Positions 12,407-19,835 of a stretch of 24,620 bases of DNA are shown one piece after another. Position 1 is the stretch's first letter. Each line of letters opens with the position of its first letter. Source of the DNA: a virus. Location of the stretch: positions 1 through 24,620 of the IMG/VR virus record IMGVR_UViG_3300027708_000284. One strand, 5' to 3'. The position numbers and the translations under genes are program-made. The notes under the pieces were generated by a model. The model saw nothing but the letters and a program-made list of their open reading frames with translations, made no database searches and was not told the DNA's origin.

Positions 12407-12750
12407 GTCGACCGCCGGTCATGGACGGCTCACAATTATGCGCCTCCTCAGATCCTGAGGCATGGTTCCCCGAATCATGGAGCGCAGAAAACCGTCAAGC
12501 AATCCTGATCTGCAATCAATGCCACTATAAGGAACCCTGCCTCGACTATGCGTTATCGGTTAACGTGCTCGGGATTTGGGGAGGCACCACCGAGAATGAT
12601 CGGAGGAGAATCAGAAAACAGCGCGGTATCAACGTGATACCAATCTGGTTGACGTTGACCACGCCCACACCCGGAGCATTACGCTTACGAGCCAAACGAG
12701 CCCAAGAGAAAGAGAACCAGAATGAGCCAGAGCATGACCGTGATTGGTAA
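12403..12750 (+). CDS. WhiB-family iron-sulfur transcription factor
   Basis: 115 residues. Cysteines C13, C37, C40 and C46 follow the WhiB pattern C-x(n)-C-x2-C-x5-C, which holds a [4Fe-4S] cluster, and GIWGGT (57-62) is the WhiB turn, followed by the basic stretch RRRIRKQRG. WhiB proteins occur only in actinobacteria and their phages and act by binding the principal sigma factor at the -35 region. Known phage members can change host transcription or cell division. The start lacks a clear ribosome site. The C-terminal tail (residues 85-115) is a charged extension. The gene overlaps SSB by 29 bases. Confidence 0.92.
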   Translation: MSRPPVMDGSQLCASSDPEAWFPESWSAENRQAILICNQCHYKEPCLDYALSVNVLGIWGGTTENDRRRIRKQRGINVIPIWLTLTTPTPGALRLRAKRAQEKENQNEPEHDRDW

Positions 12751-13153
12751 CCTCGCCGCCGACCCCGAACTACGCTTCACCGCCCAAGGCAAAGCCGTCT
12801 GCGAAATCGTCATCGCCACCTCCAAATCAAAACGCAACGATGACGGCACATGGGACAACGGCACCCCCACCTACTGGACCGTCAAAGCATGGGACAGCCT
12901 CGGCGAAAACATCGCCGAATCCCTCCGCAAGGGCGACCCCATGATCGCCTTCGGTATCGCCGAATGGCGAGCATGGGAAAATAAGGACGGATCCAAGGGA
13001 GGCAAGATGGAGATCAACGCATGGCATATCGGCTACGACCTGAAGAAAGCCCCCGTCACCGTCACCCGCCAAAACCGTCCCAGTAACGGTACGGTTGCGC
13101 CCACCCAAGACCCGTGGACCACTGAATCAACACTAGATGCCCCACCATTCTAA
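12722..13153 (+). CDS. ssb: Single-stranded DNA-binding protein
   Basis: 143 residues. The N-terminal 110 residues are an SSB OB fold: MTVIGNLAADPELRFTAQGKAVCEIVIATS, then YWTVKAWDSLGENIAESLRKGDPMIAFG and WENKDGSKGGKMEINAWHIGYDL. The disordered tail ends DAPPF, a degenerate form of the acidic tip through which SSB recruits repair and replication proteins. It coats single-stranded DNA in replication and recombination. It starts inside the end of the WhiB gene, so both are probably translated from the same mRNA. It is the last gene before the structural block. Confidence 0.93.
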   Translation: MSQSMTVIGNLAADPELRFTAQGKAVCEIVIATSKSKRNDDGTWDNGTPTYWTVKAWDSLGENIAESLRKGDPMIAFGIAEWRAWENKDGSKGGKMEINAWHIGYDLKKAPVTVTRQNRPSNGTVAPTQDPWTTESTLDAPPF

Positions 13154-13162
13154 GCGAGTCTG

Positions 13163-13194
13163 ACCCCGGTTAGTCGCACATGTAGCACTAGAAT
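13163..13194 (+). promoter_or_regulatory. Candidate promoter of the structural operon
   Basis: The accccgg box (13163-13169) lies 19 bases before TAGAAT (13189-13194), so here the box takes the -35 place. The start site would be near 13201, 24 bases before the portal ATG. A similar arrangement precedes 19836 and 23818. Confidence 0.5.
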
Positions 13195-13224
13195 CGGTGA
13201 ACACCATCAACTGAGGGGCAGCGC

Positions 13225-14673
13225 ATGGCACCACGCCCGGATCTAACTGAAATTGGTTCGACAGGTTTACGTCGCGCAGGCGGAACTGTATTTGAAGAGT
13301 TCCTCAACAACCTGCGCGGAATTCGTGGTGTCCGCGTCTACCGGGACATGGCCGACAATGATCCGGTCGTCGGCTCGATCCTGTTCGCGATGGAGAAAGT
13401 CATCACCCGCCTCGAATGGCGCGTCGACCCGTTCGTTGATCCCGGCGAAGAAGGCGACCCGAAAGATCCCGATGCCGAGACCGCCGATTTCGTCGAATCC
13501 TGCCTAAACGACATGTCCGACTCATGGGATGTGACCCTCTCCAGCATCCTGTCGATGCTCACCTACGGATGGGCATATCACGAGATCGTTTACAAGAAAC
13601 GAGTCGGCCCCGAACAGGACGATCCCACTAAACGCAGCAAATACACCGACGGCAAGATTGGGTGGCGTAAATGGCCCACCCGATCACAGGACACCCTCGT
13701 CTGGTGGGTGTTCAGCGACGACGGTGGCATCCGAGCCCTCGAACAGCAGGATCCAGCCACCGGGGGACGCCACACCATCCCCATCGAGAAAGCCCTCCTG
13801 TTCCGTACCCATTCACAGAAAAACAATCCCGAGGGTCGTTCCCTGCTCCGCAACGCTTACCGCCCGTGGTGGTTCAAACGTCGCATCGAAGAGATCGAAG
13901 CCATCGGTATCGAACGCGATCTCGCGGGCCTACCCATCGCCTACGTGCCACCGGAATACTTGTCCAGCACCGCCACCGATGAGCAACGTGCCGTCCTCGC
14001 CGCCATCGAACAGATCGTGCAAAACGTCAAACGCAACGAGCAGGAAGGTCTAGTCTTCCCCACCCAATACGATGACAACGGACATAAACTGTTCGACCTC
14101 GTGCTGCTGTCTGCTGGTGGGGCTCGACAATTCGACACCGACAAGATCGTGTCCCGATACGATCAACGCATCGCCATGTCAGTGCTCTCCGATTTCATTC
14201 TCCTCGGACATGAACGAGTCGGATCCTTCGCGCTCGGCACCGCGAAAATGGATCTCTGGTCGATGGCCGTAGATGCGATTGCTAAATCCATTGCCGAAGT
14301 CATCAATCAGCATGCGATCCCACGCCTGCTCCGATTGAACGGGATGGACTCATCCCGCCCACCACGGCTCACCTATGGTGAAGTGTCTCATGTGGATCTG
14401 GGTGAGATCAGTGACTTCGTATCGAAGATGAGCAGCGCCGGGGTGATCGCCTCAGATCCGAACCTCGAAGATTACATGCGAAACATTGCCGGTCTCCCCC
14501 CGGCAGAACATAATGCCGACACGACCGGGGCAGTGGATCCGGCTCAAGCCCTCCAACCCCCGACCCCCGATACGCAGGGCAGCGCACAAGATGCGAACCC
14601 GCAGGACACGAGCCCGGACTCGACACCACCACCACCGGATAAGGGACAGCCTCCAGCGAAGCCCGCGAAGTGA
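13225..14673 (+). CDS. Portal protein (DUF935 / Mu gp29-like)
   Basis: 482 residues, ATG with GAGGGGCAGCGC before it. Residues about 35-260 contain YRDMADNDPVVGSILFAMEKVITRLEW, MLTYGWAYHEIVYKKR, RSQDTLVWW and GRSLLRNAYRPWWFKRRIEEI, typical of the DUF935 portal group. The family forms the dodecameric ring at one head vertex through which terminase packs DNA. The last 60 residues are Pro/Asp/Thr-rich and probably disordered. It stands four bases before the MuF gene, as usual, but is unusually far from large terminase. Confidence 0.9.
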   Translation: MAPRPDLTEIGSTGLRRAGGTVFEEFLNNLRGIRGVRVYRDMADNDPVVGSILFAMEKVITRLEWRVDPFVDPGEEGDPKDPDAETADFVESCLNDMSDSWDVTLSSILSMLTYGWAYHEIVYKKRVGPEQDDPTKRSKYTDGKIGWRKWPTRSQDTLVWWVFSDDGGIRALEQQDPATGGRHTIPIEKALLFRTHSQKNNPEGRSLLRNAYRPWWFKRRIEEIEAIGIERDLAGLPIAYVPPEYLSSTATDEQRAVLAAIEQIVQNVKRNEQEGLVFPTQYDDNGHKLFDLVLLSAGGARQFDTDKIVSRYDQRIAMSVLSDFILLGHERVGSFALGTAKMDLWSMAVDAIAKSIAEVINQHAIPRLLRLNGMDSSRPPRLTYGEVSHVDLGEISDFVSKMSSAGVIASDPNLEDYMRNIAGLPPAEHNADTTGAVDPAQALQPPTPDTQGSAQDANPQDTSPDSTPPPPDKGQPPAKPAK

Positions 14674-14676
14674 CCT

Positions 14677-15711
14677 ATGGGTCTTGTCATCAAAGGGAAA
14701 ATCCCTCGGATCAAAGCACTCGACGCCGTTGAACAGGAACTCGCCAATGTCCTAGCCCGCTTGATGCGGAACACGGGCAAAGCAGTTGACTGGGATGCGA
14801 TTGCTGTAGCGATCACGAATCGGGATTCCGATGCGATCAACCGGATGGTAACCGGGTTGAAGTTCGCCGCTACCGGGGTGTGGAGTGATCTAGAAAACCT
14901 GCTACATGATGTACTGTCACAATCTGGTGCAGCGGAAGCGTCAGCCATCCGTAACGTGATCGCCTCAACATTCTCATGGGGCACAGATAATACGATCACC
15001 GGACAACCGAGCGTACCGTTTCGTTTCGATCAGACCGAACCGAATGCGATGCGGTGGGCACAGATGCGAGCCGCACAACTGGTCACCAGCATCGACCAGT
15101 CCACCGAGGAATCAATCAAACGAATCATATTTGAATCGTTCAAGGAACAGATCACCGGAGTCGACACCGCGACCCGGCTCCGCAACATCATCGGTCTGCA
15201 TCCACGCTGGGCCTTAGCGGTGAACCGTTTCGCGACCACCGAATACAATCGACTCCGCAACGCCGGGATCCCTCATGCTCAAGCGTTGGCTCAATCACAA
15301 GCCGCCACCGAACGCTACCGACTCAAACTGATCCGGGCCCGAGCCACGATGATCGCTCGCACCGAAATCATGACCGCCTCCAACATGGGACGACAAATGT
15401 CATGGTCACAGGGAGCCAATCAGGGGTACGTCGATCCAACCTCGATGAAACGCTGGTCAACCTCAGCAACCTTGGCCGGGTTGAAAGATGCTAAACGTGG
15501 CGTGTGTGATCGCTGTCGTCCGATGCGTAATGAGATGGTGCGGATAGATCAACCGTTTAGTAACGGTTTGATGATGCCACCGGCTCATCCGCATTGTCGT
15601 TGCACGGCAGCCCTCGTCCCACCATCGCGGGGATTGACAGGGTTACCGTCACAGAATCTGGATGCGGTTGTGGCCGAGTTAGGGTCGACATCAGCGGACG
15701 TAGCATCATGA
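14677..15711 (+). CDS. MuF-like minor head (head morphogenesis) protein
   Basis: 344 residues. The C-terminal third has RARATMIARTEIMTASNMGRQ, CDRCRPMRNE and finally PAHPHCRCTAALVP (HPHCRCT at 304-310), the hallmark of the MuF/SPP1 gp7 domain. MuF proteins sit inside the head near the portal, and in some phages a toxin is attached at the C-terminus. Here the protein ends 34 residues after the motif, and the next gene, overlapping by four bases, encodes the multi-domain effector-like protein. The N-terminal 150 residues are helical. The start ATG has no ribosome site; translation may couple from portal. Confidence 0.9.
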   Translation: MGLVIKGKIPRIKALDAVEQELANVLARLMRNTGKAVDWDAIAVAITNRDSDAINRMVTGLKFAATGVWSDLENLLHDVLSQSGAAEASAIRNVIASTFSWGTDNTITGQPSVPFRFDQTEPNAMRWAQMRAAQLVTSIDQSTEESIKRIIFESFKEQITGVDTATRLRNIIGLHPRWALAVNRFATTEYNRLRNAGIPHAQALAQSQAATERYRLKLIRARATMIARTEIMTASNMGRQMSWSQGANQGYVDPTSMKRWSTSATLAGLKDAKRGVCDRCRPMRNEMVRIDQPFSNGLMMPPAHPHCRCTAALVPPSRGLTGLPSQNLDAVVAELGSTSADVAS

Positions 15712-18515
15712 GCGTCGTTGTCAAGTTCAACCCCAATCATGATGCTCGTGGCAGGTTCGGATCTGGCGGTACGGGTGGCAGCGGGGAAACTCATGCCGTG
15801 ATGCGTGGCGTGGCGATGAACCTACCGGCGGGCAAAGCCGACGAGGTACATCGCCTACTGCAACCACCACAATCAGAGAGCGAGATCGATCAACACTTCG
15901 CAGCGGGAAAAATCCTCCTCGACGAATTTGTGAACCGTGGCGGTGGACAACACTGGACAGGTTCATCTCGTGGGATTGCAGAAATCGGTGCCGGGGCTCG
16001 TGCGGGTGGAACTCATGTGCCCGTCATCGTTCATGCCACCTATTCCGGTCCACGTTTCGCTGCAGGTCGGTCAACGATTCATGATGAAGATGAACACACC
16101 ATCCCACCCGGTACACATATGCGGGTGACAGGGATCGAAGTGAAAACTGCTGATGGTTGGGTTCAAGTGTTGAAAGATCCGCACGACATCGTGCTCGGAC
16201 AGACCGTCACCAAATCCGTGGTGGTCCGCACCCCGATGCTCAAGCATCCCGGTCATCCTGATCAGAAGGTACATGGACGCCGACATGCCACAACAGTCAA
16301 CCCCGCCGTGGCATCAAAAACAATGGAGATGGTCCGCGAAAACGGTGGCCTATCAATCAAAATGACCGACGGCTCTGAACCACCATCGGGTTACATGGTC
16401 GCCCGCAATTCAACAAAATTCGGTACAGTCGTAAGTGCCCAAGATTTCTATGATCCAGTACAGGGACCACGTATCCTCGCCGATCATCTCAACAATAATC
16501 GTTCCGAACTCGGTTCAGGTCGTGCCTATCTTGGTGTCTGGCATCAGAAACAGGAGCAAGGCCCAGATGGGAAAATGCGAGATCTACCCTTCGCCGAACA
16601 GAAGGTGCATCTCGATGTGACCGACATGATCGTGGACAGGGAACAGGCTGTTAGACTAGGTAGACGACGCAACCAGATCAGCGTATGGGATGTAGCCAAT
16701 TTTGATGAGATCGCGACTGGAGGAACGGGTGGAGAAGTCAGTAAACGAACCATTGAAGGTTTCAGTGACGCCGAAACCGTTGACTCAAATGTCATACGAC
16801 GAGATCCTGCAGTGGGCCACCGAACAATGGACGGTGCTCGCAGCGGATCAGCAGTCGTCTTCTTCCCCGTAGGTAAGCATGGTCATCATGATCAGAAGAC
16901 ACACGGTCGTCGAGCCGGAACTCGGATGGCCGGTATCGCCGATGATGTGATGGCCGGTAAGCCCGTCACCATCGAACCAGCCGACGTGAAAACTTTACTC
17001 ACTCATCTATCGGCTCGTGACGGACAACCTGACCTGACGAATGTGACAGTGATCGGGCATGAAGGCAAAATTTTTGATGCCCCGAACATTGGTGTTCCTC
17101 GCAGTGGGATGCCGCAAGTGCCATCGAAAATGAAACCTGAATTCGTTGATTCGATGGCTCGTGATGGTTATCGGGTGACAAGGGAATCCGTTGACCCATT
17201 GTCGTTGAACATTGTGCAGGCCGAGATCAGTGGCAAACTATCTGGTCAAATTATGGAAGCATCTGATCGCACTGGCCCACCTCAAACGGATAAGGCCCGG
17301 ATCATCATCTCCTCCGATGGTTACGTGTTGGATGGTCATCATCGGTGGGCTGCTGTAGTCGCGTTGCATTTGGCGGGTGATTCTCGTGCCGCCGACATTC
17401 CTGTGTTCCGTTTAGATGCGACCCGTGATCAGGGTTTGAAGATTCTGCATCAATGGGCTAATGAGCATAATGTTGAAAGTTTGGGCATGGGAGAGACGCA
17501 AAATTCTCGTGCTGCAAACAAGTCGGTGGTGGTGAAGTTTAATCCGCATCATGATAGTAAGGGCCGGTTCGGTACGGGCGGTACGGGTGGTGGGGCTGCG
17601 GCTGGTTCGGTGAAGGAGCGGGTCGCTGCAGCGCAAGATTCTGGCGATCCGATGGGATTGGATTATTCACCGAATATGCAAGAAAAGTTTGATGCCTATG
17701 TGGCGAACCCTGATCAACGTACAGAAATGGGATTGCAACTTGCGGCCTCAGCGAATGCTTACACTGCAGGGTTGCGTGGTAATGATTCCGACTACTGGTC
17801 GATGGCGGTGCAAGGTCGAGCGTACAACGCTATTGATCAGAATAAGCATTGGGATACGCAGACTGATCAACAGAAAGCAGACACTCTCTCCGGTGTCAAT
17901 TTCGTGAGACAGAACGGTACTGTATGTGTCGCGGCTCCGATGGATGCATCGATTGGAGCATTAGAGGATGGTCGTTTCAAATCTCAATTTGAGACTGGTT
18001 CATCGCGTGGCTATCTCGATGAGCAGGTTCGTTCGGTGCAAGAGACTGCCATGTTCGATACGCATCCGAGCATGGCGGTTGATCGGCGGCCTATCTACGG
18101 ATTCGTCTCATTGAACGCTGACCATACAACTGCTGGTGTTGGGCAATATGGTGAAGTACGGTTCGTGTTGAAACCTCATGCTCGGGAACGTACCACGATG
18201 ACTGTTGGTGATTCGTTGAGTACCCGAGCAACACCCGTACCGATGAATGGGACGATCACGGCTCGTCAAGCACACGATGCGTGCGCGATTCGTTATGGGA
18301 CAATGCATAATGCTGAGGTTGTGCAGTCTTTCCCGACGATCACATCGTTTCATTCCCGAGAATACTTCGAGGCTCAGATTCATCATGGGGTGTCGATGGC
18401 TGATGTGGCTGAGATTCATGTTGATGGTGGAGAAAGTGATTTCTCGTCGTCGACGGTGAGGAACTTGCGGGACGGGGCTGCTCGACATGGTATCCCTGTC
18501 ATCTTCCACGAATAA
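15708..18515 (+). CDS. Multi-domain polyvalent-type protein: ART-like, unknown, ParB-like and DUF3626-like domains joined by peptide tags
   Basis: 935 residues from the ATG overlapping the MuF stop. Domains in order: 5-24 peptide VKFNPNHDARGRFGSGGTGG; 30-160 ADP-ribosyltransferase-like (MRG at 32-34, QHWTGS at 81-86, DEDEHTIPPGTHMRVTGIE); 179-192 peptide KHPGHPDQKVHGRR; 195-342 a phage domain of unknown function (GYMVARN, YLGVW, GRRRNQISVWDVANFDEIATGGTGG); 390-402 peptide KHGHHDQKTHGRR; 410-595 ParB/sulfiredoxin-like domain with LDGHHRWAAV (541-550); 606-628 second peptide KSVVVKFNPHHDSKGRFG; 633-935 DUF3626-like domain (RRPIYGFVSLN, YGEVRFVLKPHARERTTMTVGDS, EAQIHHGVSMADV). Such proteins are thought to enter the host with phage DNA. 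The segment 353-388 may be frame-shifted. Domain activities are inferred. Confidence 0.8.
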   Translation: MSVVVKFNPNHDARGRFGSGGTGGSGETHAVMRGVAMNLPAGKADEVHRLLQPPQSESEIDQHFAAGKILLDEFVNRGGGQHWTGSSRGIAEIGAGARAGGTHVPVIVHATYSGPRFAAGRSTIHDEDEHTIPPGTHMRVTGIEVKTADGWVQVLKDPHDIVLGQTVTKSVVVRTPMLKHPGHPDQKVHGRRHATTVNPAVASKTMEMVRENGGLSIKMTDGSEPPSGYMVARNSTKFGTVVSAQDFYDPVQGPRILADHLNNNRSELGSGRAYLGVWHQKQEQGPDGKMRDLPFAEQKVHLDVTDMIVDREQAVRLGRRRNQISVWDVANFDEIATGGTGGEVSKRTIEGFSDAETVDSNVIRRDPAVGHRTMDGARSGSAVVFFPVGKHGHHDQKTHGRRAGTRMAGIADDVMAGKPVTIEPADVKTLLTHLSARDGQPDLTNVTVIGHEGKIFDAPNIGVPRSGMPQVPSKMKPEFVDSMARDGYRVTRESVDPLSLNIVQAEISGKLSGQIMEASDRTGPPQTDKARIIISSDGYVLDGHHRWAAVVALHLAGDSRAADIPVFRLDATRDQGLKILHQWANEHNVESLGMGETQNSRAANKSVVVKFNPHHDSKGRFGTGGTGGGAAAGSVKERVAAAQDSGDPMGLDYSPNMQEKFDAYVANPDQRTEMGLQLAASANAYTAGLRGNDSDYWSMAVQGRAYNAIDQNKHWDTQTDQQKADTLSGVNFVRQNGTVCVAAPMDASIGALEDGRFKSQFETGSSRGYLDEQVRSVQETAMFDTHPSMAVDRRPIYGFVSLNADHTTAGVGQYGEVRFVLKPHARERTTMTVGDSLSTRATPVPMNGTITARQAHDACAIRYGTMHNAEVVQSFPTITSFHSREYFEAQIHHGVSMADVAEIHVDGGESDFSSSTVRNLRDGAARHGIPVIFHE

Positions 18516-18522
18516 ACTAGGG

Positions 18523-18535
18523 TAGGATAAGACTA
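18523..18535 (+). promoter_or_regulatory. Possible -10 of a leaderless transcript
   Basis: TAGGAT (18523-18528) lies seven bases before the ATG at 18535, and no ribosome site exists there. A leaderless mRNA starting at the ATG would fit. No convincing -35 is present. Confidence 0.35.
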
Positions 18536-19626
18536 TGAATCCGGGAGATATCATCGCCACCCGACAAGGGGGCTGGCTACTCATTTACGACGGAGTAGCC
18601 GACGGGCTCGACACCGGACATGTCGTCGACCCCAAGGGTCGCGCCTTCCCCTCCCAATACGTTGCCGCTATTGCAGCCCGAGGCTACTGGGAGTCCGTCA
18701 CCCCCACCACCAAATCAGTGATCGTAATCAAGCATGAACGTCACGATCAAAAAACACATGGCCGAGGACGTAGCATTGCCAATGTTCCCGGCGGAGCGGG
18801 ATCAACACGACCAGCCAGCGCAGATGATATTGCACGCATTCAAAGCGAGCACGGCTATAAGGTGCCAACGCATTGGGTCGAAGCCCATGTCCCTACCGAT
18901 TCAACGTCGGGGCTCGTCGTCAAAGGTGTCGACGCTAAAGGTAAAACGCATTATGTGTATTCAGCGTCGCATGTGGATTCTCAATCGGCGATCAAGTTTG
19001 CACGAGTCAAAGAGATGAATGAAGCAATGCCAAAATTGGATTCTGCGCTTGCTCGTGATTTGCACCCGGATCGCATGAATCCTGATGCGATTGCCGTGGG
19101 CATCATGCGACATACCGGATGTCGAGTTGGAGATGAATCGGCTGTTCGTGGCCGGTTAGTTCGAGATGCTACTTACGGCGCAACAACGCTTCGGGCCAAG
19201 CATGTAACGGTCAATCCATCGGGTTCTGTGACCTTAGATTTCGTCGGCAAAGATGGTGTCAGACAGAAACTGTTGATCAAAGATCCCGTGTTGGCCGCTG
19301 CAATCACAAAACAAAAGGGGGATAAGAAGGGTAATGACAGGATTTTCCCTGATTCGGTTAACAACAATTCGACGATGAAATATTTGCGAGACGCTACAGG
19401 TTTGCCTCACGCGAAGAATCATGATTTGCGTACTCACATGGCAAACTCTGTCGCCTTAGCGTCGAAGGGAACTCGCAAACCGAAGACCCGTAAAGAGTTC
19501 CGGGAGAAAAGGAAAGCAATCGGGGAGAAAGTCGCGAAACAATTAGGAAACACACCTGCGGTAGCATTGGGAACATACATCAATCCGATAGTTTTTGCTG
19601 ACTGGATGCAACCGGGGTGGGAGTAA
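18535..19626 (+). CDS. Type IB DNA topoisomerase with KHERHDQKTHG peptide
   Basis: 363 residues. Residues 1-55 are a small beta domain (GDIIATRQGGWLLIYDGVADG). Residues 66-78 hold the peptide KHERHDQKTHGRG shared with neighbouring proteins. Residues 100-363 are a topoisomerase IB: RVGDE (R197), LDFVGKDG (K239), HDLRTHMAN (R299) and LGNTPAVALGTYINP (Y348, predicted to form the 3'-phosphotyrosyl link). The family relaxes supercoils of both signs without ATP. Phage copies are rare relative to viral and bacterial ones. It is not a tyrosine integrase: LGNTPAV..YI.P is specific to topoisomerase IB. Its place among head genes and its tag suggest packaging in the virion, which is inference. Confidence 0.88.
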   Translation: MNPGDIIATRQGGWLLIYDGVADGLDTGHVVDPKGRAFPSQYVAAIAARGYWESVTPTTKSVIVIKHERHDQKTHGRGRSIANVPGGAGSTRPASADDIARIQSEHGYKVPTHWVEAHVPTDSTSGLVVKGVDAKGKTHYVYSASHVDSQSAIKFARVKEMNEAMPKLDSALARDLHPDRMNPDAIAVGIMRHTGCRVGDESAVRGRLVRDATYGATTLRAKHVTVNPSGSVTLDFVGKDGVRQKLLIKDPVLAAAITKQKGDKKGNDRIFPDSVNNNSTMKYLRDATGLPHAKNHDLRTHMANSVALASKGTRKPKTRKEFREKRKAIGEKVAKQLGNTPAVALGTYINPIVFADWMQPGWE

Positions 19627-19766
19627 TGTCTGAACCTGTAGATTTCAATATAGCCGTAGGCGATGCTGCACTCGACGATTTCTTCAACACCGTCGAACTA
19701 ATCGACATCCCGTTCACGAGCATCCCCGATGCCACCTATGATGAACCAGAACCAGATGATCTGTAG
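19626..19766 (+). CDS. Small acidic protein of unknown function
   Basis: 46 residues, read directly. The ATG overlaps the topoisomerase stop (TAATG). It reads MSEPVDFNIAVGDAALDDFFNTV and ends in DEPEPDDL, with a strongly negative charge and no lysine or arginine. It lies just before the Dps-zeta gene. An antitoxin-like or DNA-mimic role is conceivable, but no sequence motif supports it. Confidence 0.6.
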   Translation: MSEPVDFNIAVGDAALDDFFNTVELIDIPFTSIPDATYDEPEPDDL

Positions 19767-19773
19767 CGAGCCT

Positions 19774-19804
19774 AACCGGGGTGTGTGTAGCAATCCTGTA
19801 TTCT
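19774..19804 (+). promoter_or_regulatory. Candidate promoter of the Dps-zeta gene
   Basis: The aaccgggg box (19774-19781) lies 17 bases before TATTCT (19799-19804), placing the box at -35. TAGCAA at 19788 is an alternative -10. It is followed by GAGGAG and the ATG at 19836. Confidence 0.5.
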
Positions 19805-19835
19805 GAGCAGGTTCTAAGACTGCGAGGAGTCCCCC

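Noticed and set aside
14544-14999. 151-residue minus-strand frame across the portal/MuF junction
   Set aside because: It is antisense to two well-supported genes and has serine/alanine-rich shadow composition.
18535-19626. Tyrosine integrase
   Set aside because: The catalytic order and LGNTPAVALGTYINP are those of topoisomerase IB, and no attachment site or core-binding domain is visible.
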